Numbered from the stretch's first letter, positions 1-8,496 are shown. The stretch: DNA of 64,000 nucleotides from Microbacterium oryzae (GCF_009735645.1 NZ_CP032550.1:2976001-3040000); one strand, 5' to 3'. A program made the numbers and translations. The notes: a model not told the origin generated them from the letters alone.

Positions 1-1383
1 CGTCATGTTCACGCAACCGTGGCTCATCATGGCGCCGGGGCCGAAGTTGCTGTGCCAGTACGTGCCGTGGAAGCCCTGATCGCCGTTGAAGTACGTCACC
101 CACGGGACGTCCTCCGTGCAGTAGCCGAACCCGTAGTCGCCGTTGCAGTCGCCCATGTCCTGCTGGGTGAGCTGGCCGTAGACCTTGAAGTGCCCCTCCT
201 GGGTGTCGTGCCCGGGCTTGCCGAGCGCGATCGAGTAGGTGTCGACGACCTTGTCGTTCTCGTAGAGGGTGGTCGTGCCCGCGCTCTTGTCCACCTCGAT
301 GCGGCGGAAGAGGAGGGCGGTGTCGTACTCGACCTCCGTCACGGGCAGCTCGTAGGCAGCCTGGCCGGACGCCAGCTGCGCGGCGAAGCCGTCGGCGATG
401 CCGTCGGTGGACTCGAGGGCGCGTCCGTTCTCGCCCTCCTGCACGGTCCGCAGGTGCTTGCCGTCGGAGTCCGTGACGATCTTCTCCTCGACGACCTCGC
501 GATTCACGCGCTCGGGGAGCGACGCGACGGTGTCGGCGACGGCGGCCGCTGCCGCCCCCTCGTCGACGGTGACGGCGAGCTCGTCGCCGGTCGCATCGAC
601 CGTGATCCACTGCGCGGCCTCGGCGGGGTCGACGCCCACGACCTTCTCATCGCCCACGTAGAAGCCGGCGTCGGCGACGAGGGTGTTGAGGCTGTCGGCT
701 TCGGCCTGCGCGTCGGCGGCCGTGATCGGCGCCTCGATGGCGGTGGTGCTGGCCTCGACGGTGACATCGCCGCCCTCGGCGAGCGCACGGGTGATGTCCG
801 CGGCGAGGGCGTCGACGTCGATCCCCGAGCCGTCGCGGTCCTCGACGACGGCGTAGGAGCCGTCGGAGAACGCGATCTGCGCGTTCGTCGGGGCGGTGAA
901 GAGCTCGGGCAGCTCGGCCTGGACCGCCTCGAGCGCGGTGTCGGCGTCGATCGAGACGTCCACGGGCACGGCGCCGGGGTTCCAGGCGCCGACGTTCCAG
1001 AGCGGATGGTCGCCGAACACGCGCTCGGCGGCCGCGTCGGCGTCGACGGATGCCCCGAGCTCGGCCCCGGTGAAGGTCGCGTCGCCCTCGGGGGAGGTGA
1101 TCGTCACCTCGGTGTCGGAGATGCCGGTGGCGATCGCCTCGGTGGCGGCTCCCGCCGTGTGCCACCCGACGTCCGCGCCGGCGGCGACGACACCGGGGGC
1201 GATGAGGATCGCGGAGCAGGCCGCCGCTCCCGCGACGACGAGGCCCGCGGGGATCCCCAGCCAGAGTCCGAGACGCCGACGGCGAGGTGCCGGCTCGGCG
1301 GGCGCCCACTCGACGGGCGGGTTCGCGGCCTGATCGCCGGCGTCGTCGGCGCCCGGTGACGGCTTGGTCGCGAGATCGGTCAT
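1..1383 (-). CDS. L,D-transpeptidase (YkuD family), 3' end cut by window
   Basis: Cell-wall enzyme expected to form 3-3 peptide crosslinks in peptidoglycan or attach proteins to it. Read on the minus strand from ATG at 1383, it gives 461 codons before the window ends. The N-terminus is a charged cytosolic tail ending in PRRRRLG (about residues 33-39), then one membrane segment (about 38-62). A long extracellular region rich in Asp, Ala and Thr follows and resembles tandem peptidoglycan-binding/VanW-type domains. The YkuD catalytic domain is at the C-terminal end. The catalytic motif SHGCVNMT is visible as the last residues inside the window, with Cys about residue 457. The final part of the domain lies outside. 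A GGGGG Shine-Dalgarno stretch precedes the ATG, and a 10-codon ORF sits just upstream (see findings). Family assignment is firm; crosslinking versus anchoring cannot be told from sequence. Confidence 0.93.
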   Translation of the reverse strand, partial: MTDLATKPSPGADDAGDQAANPPVEWAPAEPAPRRRRLGLWLGIPAGLVVAGAAACSAILIAPGVVAAGADVGWHTAGAATEAIATGISDTEVTITSPEGDATFTGAELGASVDADAAAERVFGDHPLWNVGAWNPGAVPVDVSIDADTALEAVQAELPELFTAPTNAQIAFSDGSYAVVEDRDGSGIDVDALAADITRALAEGGDVTVEASTTAIEAPITAADAQAEADSLNTLVADAGFYVGDEKVVGVDPAEAAQWITVDATGDELAVTVDEGAAAAAVADTVASLPERVNREVVEEKIVTDSDGKHLRTVQEGENGRALESTDGIADGFAAQLASGQAAYELPVTEVEYDTALLFRRIEVDKSAGTTTLYENDKVVDTYSIALGKPGHDTQEGHFKVYGQLTQQDMGDCNGDYGFGYCTEDVPWVTYFNGDQGFHGTYWHSNFGPGAMMSHGCVNMT

Positions 1384-1386
1384 GTC

Positions 1387-1437
1387 TTACCCCCAGATGC
1401 CCGCCGCGGTGCGCGGCATGGTCCGGTTCTCATCGTA
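1387..1437 (-). promoter_or_regulatory. Promoter -10 box and short leader ORF before the L,D-transpeptidase
   Basis: On the minus strand TACGAT (1437-1432) is a good actinobacterial -10 box. Twelve nt further on, ATG at 1419 opens a 10-codon frame (M-P-R-T-A-A-G-I-W-G) that stops with TAA at 1389-1387, three bases before the start of the L,D-transpeptidase. The Shine-Dalgarno-like GGGGG of the main gene lies inside the end of this small frame. No -35 consensus is seen. The box and the ORF are visible in the sequence; translation of the ORF is inference. Confidence 0.4.
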
Positions 1438-1616
1438 AGGGCGGACACCTTACCTCAACCCGTGCGGGAATCACGATGTGGGCACGATCGGGCAGACCCG
1501 CATATCGGTTGCGGGTGCAGGTGCGGGGTCCACGGCGCGGGTGAGAGGATCGGGGAGCCGACGGCGTCCATGCCCGCACCTCCGCGGCCCGCGCCGCGGT
1601 CGAAGGAGGCATTCGC

Positions 1617-2396
1617 ATGGCAGAAGTCGTCATCGTCCCCGACGCCGCGCGCGCGGGAGCGATCGTCGCCGACGAGATCGTCGCCCTCATCCGCCGTCGC
1701 CCGGACGCCGTGCTCGGGCTCGCCACCGGATCCACGCCGCTGCCGGTGTACGAGGCGCTGCACGGGCGCATCGACGGCGTGGACGTCTCGCAGGTGCGCG
1801 GCTTCGCGCTGGACGAGTACGTGGGCCTGGATCCCGCGCACCCGGAGTCGTACCGCTCAGTCATCACCCGCGAGGTCGTCGAGCCGCTCGGGCTCGACCC
1901 CGACCGCATCCGCACCCCGGACGGATCCCTCGCGGGCATCGAGCACGCGGGCGAGGACTACGAGGCGGCCATCGAGGCGGCCGGCGGCGTGGACCTGCAG
2001 ATCCTCGGGGTGGGCACGGATGGCCACATCGGCTTCAACGAGCCCGGCTCGTCGTTCGCCTCCCGCACCCGCGTGAAGACGCTCACCCGCCGCACCCGGG
2101 AGGACAATGCGCGCTTCTTCGACACCGTCGACGAGGTGCCCCGTCACTGCATCACGCAGGGGATCGGCACCATCCTGCGCGCGCGTCACCTCGTGCTGCT
2201 CGCGTTCGGGGAGGGGAAGGCGGCCGCCGTCGCCGGCGCCGTCGAGGGGCCGGTGACCGCGTCGCTCCCGGGCTCGGCCATCCAGCTGCACCCGCATGTG
2301 ACCGTCGTCGTCGACGAGGCGGCCGCCTCGCGTCTCGAGCGCGCCGACTACTACCGCTTCGCGTGGGACAACAAGCCGGTGTGGCAGGGGATCTGA
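1617..2396 (+). CDS. nagB: Glucosamine-6-phosphate deaminase
   Basis: Converts glucosamine-6-phosphate to fructose-6-phosphate and ammonia in the cytoplasm, the step that brings amino sugars into glycolysis. The protein has 259 residues, normal for the family. Visible motifs are GLATGSTP (34-41, phosphate-binding loop), the LDEYVGL segment with D66/E67, and GVGTDGHIGFNEPG (131-144) holding D135, H137 and E142. These align at a constant six-residue offset with the catalytic D72, D141, H143 and E148 of E. coli NagB. A strong GAAGGAGG ribosome site at 1602-1609 supports the ATG. The gene stands alone here, with no nagA or nagK neighbour, and is convergent with the FAD oxidase three bases downstream. 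The allosteric site was not checked. Confidence 0.96.
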   Translation: MAEVVIVPDAARAGAIVADEIVALIRRRPDAVLGLATGSTPLPVYEALHGRIDGVDVSQVRGFALDEYVGLDPAHPESYRSVITREVVEPLGLDPDRIRTPDGSLAGIEHAGEDYEAAIEAAGGVDLQILGVGTDGHIGFNEPGSSFASRTRVKTLTRRTREDNARFFDTVDEVPRHCITQGIGTILRARHLVLLAFGEGKAAAVAGAVEGPVTASLPGSAIQLHPHVTVVVDEAAASRLERADYYRFAWDNKPVWQGI

Positions 2397-2399
2397 CGC

Positions 2400-3761
2400 T
2401 CAGGGCGTGAAGACCTTGCCCGGGTTGAGGATGCCGCGCGGGTCGAACACGTGCGCGATGTCGCGCTGAAGCCGCCACTGGTCGTCGCCGAGCTCGTCGG
2501 CCAGCCAGCGGCGCTTCAGCACGCCCACGCCGTGCTCGCCGGTGAGCGTCCCGCCCAGCCGAAGGGCCGCGCGGAAGAGGTCGTCGGCCGCGGCCCAGAC
2601 CCGCTCGGGCACCTCGGCGCCGTCGAACACGAAGTTCGGGTGCAGGTTGCCGTCGCCCGCGTGCGCGACCGTGGGGATGACGACGTCGTGCTCGCGGGCG
2701 ACCCGCTCGATCTCGTCGAACATCTCCGCCATCCGGCTGCGGGGCACCGACACGTCCTCGATGAGCGCGGTGCCGAGGGTCTCCATCGCGGGATGCATCG
2801 CGCGTCGGAACGCGAGGAGCCGCTCGCCCTCCTCCGGATCGGCCGTGAGCGCGACCCGGCCGCCGGCCTCGCGCAGCACGCGCGCGATGGTGTCCGCCTC
2901 GGCAGCCGCAGCCGGACCATCCGTCTGGATCGTGAGCTGCGCGGCGCCGGCCGCGACGTCGGGGACCCGGAGGAGCGCGCTGATCGCCGCCACCGACGCG
3001 GCGTCGAGGAGCTCCATGATGGCCGGCTGCACGCCCGCGGCCGTGACGGCGGCGGACGCCGCGGCGGCCGAGCGCACGTCGGGGAAGAGCGCCGTGAGGG
3101 TGCACACCGCGCCCGCGACCCGACGGCGCAGCTTGAGGGTCGCGCCGACGACGACGCCGAGCGTCCCCTCCGACCCGATGAGGAGCGCGGTGAGGTCGAG
3201 GCCCGTGACGCCCTTCACGCTGCGGTGGCCGGTGCGGATGAGGCGTCCGTCGGCGAGGACGACGTCCAGGGCCAGCACCGCGTCGCGCACGACGCCGTAC
3301 TTCGCGCAGAGGAGGCCGCCGGCGCCCGTGGCGATGTTGCCGCCGACGGTCGAGATCGCGCGGCTCGCGGGATCGGGCGCCCACCACAGGCCGTGCGGGG
3401 CGAGCGCCGCGTCGAGGTCGCCGTTGAGGATGCCCGGCTCGACGACCGCGAGGAGATCGTCGGGGGAGACCTCGAGGATGCGCGTCATGCGCCGCAGCGA
3501 CAGGGCGATCTCGCCGGGGCCCGCGTTCGCGCCGCCCGCGAGTCCGGTGCCCGCCCCGCGGGTGACGACGGGGGTTCCGGTGGCGTGCGCGATGCGCAGC
3601 ACGGTCTGCACGTCGGCGACGGACTCGGCGTGCACGACCGCGAGCGGGGCGCCCGCGGAGCGGAACCCCGATCGGTCGGCGCGCGCGGCCTCGACGGTCT
3701 CCGCTCCGGTGTCGACGCGCTCGCCGAGGGCCGCCCGGAGCCGCGCGAGCGCCTCGCTCAT
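2400..3761 (-). CDS. FAD-linked oxidase, GlcD / D-lactate dehydrogenase type
   Basis: Flavoprotein oxidising a 2-hydroxy acid such as glycolate or D-lactate. It has 453 residues from the ATG at 3761, the usual size for single-chain GlcD-like enzymes. The N-terminal half is the FAD_binding_4 domain, with the RGAGTGLAGGANAG flavin loop and STVGGNIATGAGG. The C-terminal half is the FAD-oxidase C domain with HAGDGNLHPNFVFD and GEHGVG, where the histidines contact flavin and substrate. The open frame runs further upstream to 4022, but that part is the shadow of the YrdB-like gene. The ATG overlaps the TGA of that gene by four bases, so the two are translationally coupled. The real substrate cannot be set from sequence. 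No GlcE/GlcF or iron-sulfur subunit is adjacent. Confidence 0.9.
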   Translation of the reverse strand: MSEALARLRAALGERVDTGAETVEAARADRSGFRSAGAPLAVVHAESVADVQTVLRIAHATGTPVVTRGAGTGLAGGANAGPGEIALSLRRMTRILEVSPDDLLAVVEPGILNGDLDAALAPHGLWWAPDPASRAISTVGGNIATGAGGLLCAKYGVVRDAVLALDVVLADGRLIRTGHRSVKGVTGLDLTALLIGSEGTLGVVVGATLKLRRRVAGAVCTLTALFPDVRSAAAASAAVTAAGVQPAIMELLDAASVAAISALLRVPDVAAGAAQLTIQTDGPAAAAEADTIARVLREAGGRVALTADPEEGERLLAFRRAMHPAMETLGTALIEDVSVPRSRMAEMFDEIERVAREHDVVIPTVAHAGDGNLHPNFVFDGAEVPERVWAAADDLFRAALRLGGTLTGEHGVGVLKRRWLADELGDDQWRLQRDIAHVFDPRGILNPGKVFTP

Positions 3762-4132
3762 CCCAGGGCGCGTCGGTTGTGGAGGAGTCCCACGACGACG
3801 GCCACGACGCCGAAGCCGACGCCCGCCCACGGCAGGCCGAGGTCCCACAGCGCGATGGTGGCGGCGAGGAAGACGGCGAGCTCGACGATCGCCCGCACGA
3901 ACGGGTGCACCGCGATGACGGCCTTGGGCGACACGAACAGCGCCCACGCGAGGATGGCGAGCACGGGCGCGCCGATCCCGACCACGATGTTCCACGGGGC
4001 GGCCCACGCGAGGAAGCCCCACACCGCCAGGGACGCGAGCGCCGCGAGCTCGGTGAGCAGACGCAGCACGTCGAGGACCGAGACGCGTCGAGGGGTCACA
4101 CCGGGGGTCGCGGGCGCAGCGGAATCGGGCAT
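3758..4132 (-). CDS. YrdB-like membrane protein (DUF2568)
   Basis: Small integral membrane protein of 124 residues and unknown function. About four hydrophobic segments are visible (roughly residues 24-44, 48-66, 82-96 and 98-116), with the family-like WNIVVGIGAP and SPKAVIAVHP motifs between them. The length matches the YrdB/DUF2568 family. The gene overlaps the FAD-linked oxidase start by four bases (ATGA), so the two form an operon with the membrane protein first. On the minus strand TAGACT (4144-4139) lies exactly six bases before the ATG, which points to a leaderless mRNA; no Shine-Dalgarno sequence is present. Whether it works with the oxidase is unknown. Confidence 0.82.
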   Translation of the reverse strand: MPDSAAPATPGVTPRRVSVLDVLRLLTELAALASLAVWGFLAWAAPWNIVVGIGAPVLAILAWALFVSPKAVIAVHPFVRAIVELAVFLAATIALWDLGLPWAGVGFGVVAVVVGLLHNRRALG

Positions 4133-4176
4133 GCCCCCAGTCTAGGTCGCCCGTTCCGCGCGCCCGCGGCCGGCGG

Positions 4177-4632
4177 TCAGGCGTCGGCGCCGGGCTCGGC
4201 CCCCCGCACGCTCGTGTCGGGCTCGACCATCGCCTGGCGGACGAGGGACTCCATGTCCTGGTCCTTCACGGGGATGCCCACGTCGCTCAGGCGCCGCTCG
4301 AGCATGCGCCGCACCTCGCCCTCCGGGATGCGCCGGGTCGAGAGGTCGGCCTGGACCTGGACGAGGATCCCCTGCAGGCGCGCGTCCTCGGTGGTGTCGT
4401 GCACGTCCTGCCGCGGCGCCGTCTGCAGCCCGTCGCGCGCCTCCGAGGTGACCGGCTCGACGCCCGCGATGTCGTTCTGCTCGCCCTCCTCGGGCGAGGC
4501 GGGCGCTGTGCCCTCGACGCCCACGAGATCGGCTGCCCCGCTGTCGGCGCCGCCGCGGCCGGCCGGCACCTCGCCGGAGTGCGCCTGGCGCTCGTCCATG
4601 CTGTCGTCGGGAGTGGTGCGATTCTCGTGCAT
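4177..4632 (-). CDS. Hypothetical acidic protein
   Basis: Not recognised. It is 151 residues, with an acidic, Gly/Ala/Glu-rich and probably disordered first two thirds. The C-terminal third (about 100-140) is predicted helical, with the charged pattern RIPEGEVRRMLERR and KDQDMESLVRQAM. No cysteines, signal peptide or membrane segment are seen. The ATG overlaps the stop codon of the preceding 82-codon acidic gene by one base (TGATG), so translation is coupled. Codon use looks like that of the neighbours, which supports a real gene. The C-terminal helices could be a protein-protein docking element, but this is speculation. Confidence 0.65.
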   Translation of the reverse strand: MHENRTTPDDSMDERQAHSGEVPAGRGGADSGAADLVGVEGTAPASPEEGEQNDIAGVEPVTSEARDGLQTAPRQDVHDTTEDARLQGILVQVQADLSTRRIPEGEVRRMLERRLSDVGIPVKDQDMESLVRQAMVEPDTSVRGAEPGADA

Positions 4633-4880
4633 CAGACGTTCTCCTCGCTCTCGGTGACGAAGACCTCTTCTTCGCCCGCGTATCCCTCATCGATCTCGCG
4701 CTCGTCGTCGGGCAGCACCGGATGGTCGGTGGCGGCCTCCGGAAGCGGCCCGCGGTCGTCCGCGAGGTCCGCGGGCTCCCGGTCGTCCTCGAGCGCATCG
4801 AGGTCCGCATCGGCCGGCACGTCGTGCGGCTGGATGGGGCGGACCGGGAAGTCGGGATCGGTTCCCTCCACGTGTGCCAT
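4632..4880 (-). CDS. Small, strongly acidic hypothetical protein
   Basis: Not recognised. It is 82 residues, unusually rich in Asp and Glu, with a run near residues 22-35 (DADLDALEDDREPADL) and an EEEVFVTESEEN tail. No cysteine, membrane segment or known motif is seen, and the protein is probably disordered. A good GAGGAGG ribosome site lies upstream of the ATG at 4880. It is the first gene of a two-gene unit with the 151-residue acidic protein, joined by a TGATG overlap. An N-terminal PVRPIQPHDVP segment is the only part that looks ordered. Confidence 0.62.
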   Translation of the reverse strand: MAHVEGTDPDFPVRPIQPHDVPADADLDALEDDREPADLADDRGPLPEAATDHPVLPDDEREIDEGYAGEEEVFVTESEENV

Positions 4881-5062
4881 GTCGTCCTCCTCGAGTCGGG
4901 ATTCCAGGGTGCCGCGCCGCCGTGACCGTCGCCAGGGGTTGACAGTGCGCTCCGACCCGTCGATTCGCGCGCCGCGTCGGCCTCGATAGGGTGGCGGCGA
5001 GACCGCCAGCGTTCGACGCGCCCCGATCGGTGCGCCGCGGGCGGTCGTGAAGGGTGTCGTCC

Positions 5063-6526
5063 ATGGAGGGATTCATCGCCGCGGCGGGAGGTGCGGGAGC
5101 GGTGGTCGCGATCGCGGTCGTCGCCGTCGTGCTCATCGTCGCCGCGCTCATCGGCACGCTGGTGCTGCGGGGCTGGTACAAGGTCGCACGGGCCGACGAG
5201 GCGCTCATCATCGTCGGCAAGAAGCAGAAGAGCAAGGACGGCACGCCCTCGAACGTGTCGGTCATCCGCGGCGGCGGCGCCGTGGTGAACCCGATCACGC
5301 AGCGGGCGGAGACGCTGTCGCTGCGCGCGCGGCAGATCATGGTGAAGCCCACCGCCCAGTCGATCCAGGGCGTGACGGTCGACGTCACCGGCGTCGCGCT
5401 GGTCAAGGTGGGATCCACGCCCGACGCGATCGCCAGCGCGGCCGAGCGGTTCGTGTCGCAGGACGACGCCATCGAGGTCTTCACCACCGAGCAGCTGGAG
5501 GGCGCGCTGCGCGGCGTCGTGGCCACGCTCACCGTCGAGCAGCTCATGCGCGACCGGCAGGAGCTGTCGGATCAGATCGCCGCGCTCATCAAGAGCGACC
5601 TCGAGGATCAGGGGCTCGTGCTCGACAGCTTCCAGATCCAGGGCATCACCGACCAGAACGGCTACATCGACGCACTGGGCGCGGAGGAGGTCTCCAAGGT
5701 CAAGCGCCAGGCGGAGATCGCGCGCATCGACGCCGAGCGCCAGATCAAGGCGCGCGAGATCGCCACGAGCGAGGAGACGCTCATCGAGCAGACCGCGTTC
5801 GACCGCAACTCGGCCGCGGCTGCGGCCGACGTTGGTCAGGCCCGCGCGGAGGCGGAGCAGGCGGAGGCGCTCGCCCGCGCCCGCGCCCAGCAGGGCGTGC
5901 TCATGCAGGAGGCGGAGAACAAGCAGGCCGAGCTGGACGCCGACGTGAAGCGCGTGGCCGACGCCGCGCTGTACGAGCGCCAGAAGCGCGCGGACGCCGA
6001 CGCGTACGCGCGCGTGAAGGAGGCCGAGGCGGCCGCCCTCATCGCCGAGCAGGACGCGCGGGCCATCCGCATCAAGGCCGAGGCCGACGCCGAGGCCGTG
6101 CGGGTCGAGGGCGACGCGAAGGCGGCCGCCATCGAGGCGGAGGCCGCGGCGCTCGCGAAGAACCAGGACGCGTTCCTCGCGCAGCGCGCGCTCGATGCGC
6201 TCGTGCCGATGATGACGGAGTTCGCGAAGGGCTACGCGAACGTCGGCAGCGTCACCGTTCTCGCCGGCGGCGGCGCGGAGGGCGCGAGCACTCACCTCGC
6301 CGGGGAGACCGCCGCGGGCATGCGGTCGATGTTCGACAGCGTGCGCGCGGCGACGGGCGTCGACCTGTCGGCGGTCATCCAGGGCCACGCCGTCGGCCGC
6401 GGGATGGCCGCGGGCGCGCGTGTCGAGGAGACGGCGCCTGCGGCGCGCACCGAGGAGCCGGCCGCACCGCGCGTCACGGCTGCGGAGACGCAGGAGACCG
6501 TGGAGTCGGCAGGCGCGCCGTCCTGA
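5063..6526 (+). CDS. Flotillin-like SPFH domain protein
   Basis: Membrane scaffold protein of the SPFH (stomatin/prohibitin/flotillin/HflK) superfamily, in bacteria associated with functional membrane microdomains. It is about 487 residues. An N-terminal membrane segment (about 7-35) is followed by the SPFH/Band 7 domain (about 45-220). A long Ala/Glu/Lys/Arg-rich coiled coil with repeated EAEA and ADA heptads covers about 220-375, and the tail is flexible and acidic. The frame opens at GTG 5054, but AAGGG at 5050-5054 is spaced eight bases from the ATG at 5063, which I prefer. A TTGACA at 4939 and TAGGGT at 4987 upstream are not correctly spaced as one promoter. A perfect 46-base palindrome follows the stop codon. 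No NfeD partner gene is adjacent. Confidence 0.88.
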   Translation: MEGFIAAAGGAGAVVAIAVVAVVLIVAALIGTLVLRGWYKVARADEALIIVGKKQKSKDGTPSNVSVIRGGGAVVNPITQRAETLSLRARQIMVKPTAQSIQGVTVDVTGVALVKVGSTPDAIASAAERFVSQDDAIEVFTTEQLEGALRGVVATLTVEQLMRDRQELSDQIAALIKSDLEDQGLVLDSFQIQGITDQNGYIDALGAEEVSKVKRQAEIARIDAERQIKAREIATSEETLIEQTAFDRNSAAAAADVGQARAEAEQAEALARARAQQGVLMQEAENKQAELDADVKRVADAALYERQKRADADAYARVKEAEAAALIAEQDARAIRIKAEADAEAVRVEGDAKAAAIEAEAAALAKNQDAFLAQRALDALVPMMTEFAKGYANVGSVTVLAGGGAEGASTHLAGETAAGMRSMFDSVRAATGVDLSAVIQGHAVGRGMAAGARVEETAPAARTEEPAAPRVTAAETQETVESAGAPS

Positions 6527-6529
6527 CGG

Positions 6530-6575
6530 ATGCAGAAGACCCCTCGCCGCGATCGCGGCGAGGGGTCTTCTGCAT
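6530..6575. terminator. Bidirectional terminator, perfect 46-base palindrome
   Basis: The sequence reads identically on both strands with the centre between 6552 and 6553, giving a 23-bp arm on each side (ATGCAGAAGACCCC at the outside, CGCCGCGA inside). It lies between the convergent flotillin and desaturase genes, starting three bases after the flotillin stop. There is no long T tract, as is common for actinobacterial terminators. Confidence 0.8.
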
Positions 6576-6582
6576 CCCGGTC

Positions 6583-7737
6583 TCAAGCGGGGCGGTACTG
6601 CGAGGCCATCGGGCAGTCGAACGGATCGCGGGCGGCGAGCCCGACTCGGTTCAGATAGTCGATGACGATGCCGTACGAGCGCAGCAGGCTCGTCTCGGTG
6701 TAGGGCACGTCGTTGGTCGCGCAGAAGTCGCGCACGATCTCGCGCGCCTGCGCGAGGTGCGGGCGCGGCATGCTCGGGAACAGGTGGTGCTCGACCTGGT
6801 AGTTGAGCCCGCCCATGAGCCACGTCGCCCACCAGCCGCCGGCGATGTTGCGCGAGGTGCGCACCTGCTTGGAGAAGAAGTCCAGGCGGGCGTCGGGGGC
6901 GATCACCGGCATGCCCTTGTGGTTGGGGGCGAACGAGGCACCCATGTACACGCCGAAGACGGCCATCTGCACGCCGAGGAAGGCGAAGGCCATCCCGACC
7001 GGCAGCAGCAGGAACAGCGGCACGAGCAGCACGGCGAAGCGCGCGGCGATGATCGAGAGCTCGGTCCAACGGCCCTTGACGGGGCCGCGCGAGAGCAGGT
7101 GCGTGAGGCTGAGGCGGTGCAGGTTCAGGCCCTCGAGCGTGAGCAGGGGGAAGAACAGCCAGCCCTGGTGGCGGGTGATGAACCGGAGCGGGCCCCGGGC
7201 CTTCGCCGCGTCCTCCTCGAGGAACGACACGGTGTCCACCTCGATGTCGGGATCCTTGCCGACCCGGTTGGGGTTCGCGTGGTGACGGCTGTGCTTGGAG
7301 TCCCACCAGGAGTAGCTCATGCCGATGCTGCCGGCGAGGATGCGCGCGAGGCGGTCGTTGGCCGGGCCGCTCGTGAGGATCTGCCGGTGCGCGGCCTCGT
7401 GGGCGAGGAAGGCGACCTGCGTGAAGATCACGCCGAGCGCGGCGGCGATGAGCAGCTGGAACCAGCTGTCGCCGAGGAGGAGGAAGCCCGTGACCGCGCC
7501 GCCCAGGGCGACGAGGATGCCGGCGCCCACGAGAGCGTAGAAGACGTGCGCACGGCGGAGGAGGCCCGTCTCGCGCACGACCTGGGAGACCTGGGTGTAT
7601 GCGCGGGCCATGGGGGGGAACGTCTCTGTTCCCGCATACGTCTGGCGCACAGCGCCGAGACGGGAGGTGACGGGTGCGGTCTGGGTGTGGGGAATCGACT
7701 TCTCCTGTCGATCGGAGCCTGCGGCCGTGGAAGCCAA
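6583..7737 (-). CDS. Membrane fatty acid desaturase
   Basis: Di-iron acyl desaturase that introduces a double bond into membrane lipid acyl chains, usually for cold or fluidity adaptation. It is 384 residues from the furthest upstream start (TTG at 7737). The three histidine boxes are clear: HEAAH (113-117), HSRHH (149-153) and QVEHH (about 305). Hydrophobic pairs at about 63-105 and 200-245 place the boxes on the cytosolic side. The long central part and QVEHHLFP box are typical of acyl-lipid desaturases of the DesA3/delta-type. The start is uncertain. TTG 7737 has no ribosome site. An AGGAGAAG sequence (7706-7699) is ideally placed for an ATT codon at 7695. ATG at 7611 has no ribosome site. 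A TACGGT -10 box lies at 7767-7762. The electron donor is not in the window. Confidence 0.88.
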   Translation of the reverse strand: MASTAAGSDRQEKSIPHTQTAPVTSRLGAVRQTYAGTETFPPMARAYTQVSQVVRETGLLRRAHVFYALVGAGILVALGGAVTGFLLLGDSWFQLLIAAALGVIFTQVAFLAHEAAHRQILTSGPANDRLARILAGSIGMSYSWWDSKHSRHHANPNRVGKDPDIEVDTVSFLEEDAAKARGPLRFITRHQGWLFFPLLTLEGLNLHRLSLTHLLSRGPVKGRWTELSIIAARFAVLLVPLFLLLPVGMAFAFLGVQMAVFGVYMGASFAPNHKGMPVIAPDARLDFFSKQVRTSRNIAGGWWATWLMGGLNYQVEHHLFPSMPRPHLAQAREIVRDFCATNDVPYTETSLLRSYGIVIDYLNRVGLAARDPFDCPMASQYRPA

Positions 7738-7908
7738 AGGCGGACGCCGATCGCTGCTCTCACCGTAGCGGCGTGCGTATGCGAAGGACGGTATACGGAT
7801 GGGGCTGCCAGGCTACGGTCCGGCGATACCCAGGCGGCGGGGGTCGACACGGGGGTGCGCGCGGGGGCATGCTGGTGCGGAATGCGCCCGCGACGGGAGG
7901 AGCAGCGC

Positions 7909-8427
7909 ATGGCGAGTCCGGTCATCACCGCCGTCCACGGCGACATCACGGCCCAGGACGTGGACGCGATCGTCAATGCCGCCAACCGCGCCATGCGGGG
8001 CGGGGGCGGCGTCGACGGCGCCATCCACCGGGCCGGCGGGCCGGAGATCCTGCGGGACTGCATCGCGCGCTTCCCGCACGGGCTCGCCACGGGAGACGCG
8101 GGCTGGACGACGGCGGGTCGGCTGCCCGCGCGCTGGGTCGTGCACACGGTCGGGCCCAACCACGCCGCCGGCGAGCGCGATCGGGCGCTCCTGGAGTCCT
8201 GCTACCGGCGCAGTCTGGCGGTCGCCGACGAGCTCGGCGCGCGGACGATCGCGTTCCCGCTCATCAGCGCGGGCATCTACGGATGGCCGAGGGCCGATGC
8301 CATCGCCGCCGCGATCGAGACGATCGCCGCCGCCGACACGGGGGTCGAGGAGGCGCGCATCGTCGCGTTCGGCGCCGACGCGCTCGCGGAGGTGCGCGCG
8401 GCGCTCGCCGCGTTCTTGGGCGACTGA
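7909..8427 (+). CDS. Macro domain protein, O-acetyl-ADP-ribose deacetylase type
   Basis: Binds ADP-ribose derivatives and probably hydrolyses O-acetyl-ADP-ribose or removes ADP-ribose from proteins. At 172 residues it is a single macro domain, close in size to E. coli YmdB. Visible motifs are GDITAQDVDAIVNAAN (about 9-24, adenine and ribose contacts), the glycine loop GGGGVDGAIH (catalytic region) and the phosphate loop SAGIYGWP. The longer open frame upstream is not used: a strong GGGAGGAG ribosome site at 7895-7902 marks the ATG at 7909. No DarT-like toxin gene is adjacent, so it is not evidently an antitoxin. The next gene, a phosphodiesterase, is on the same strand 69 bases on. Confidence 0.9.
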   Translation: MASPVITAVHGDITAQDVDAIVNAANRAMRGGGGVDGAIHRAGGPEILRDCIARFPHGLATGDAGWTTAGRLPARWVVHTVGPNHAAGERDRALLESCYRRSLAVADELGARTIAFPLISAGIYGWPRADAIAAAIETIAAADTGVEEARIVAFGADALAEVRAALAAFLGD

Positions 8428-8496
8428 CCCCGGCCGTTCACCCGGGCGTCGGCCGCCGTGCACGCGGCCGTCACCGCGGTGCGCGACGGTCGAGGC

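Noticed and set aside
7909..8427. Macro domain protein as antitoxin of a DarTG-like toxin system
   Set aside because: No DarT-like or other ADP-ribosyltransferase gene is adjacent; the next gene is a phosphodiesterase. The protein is of YmdB type size and motif.
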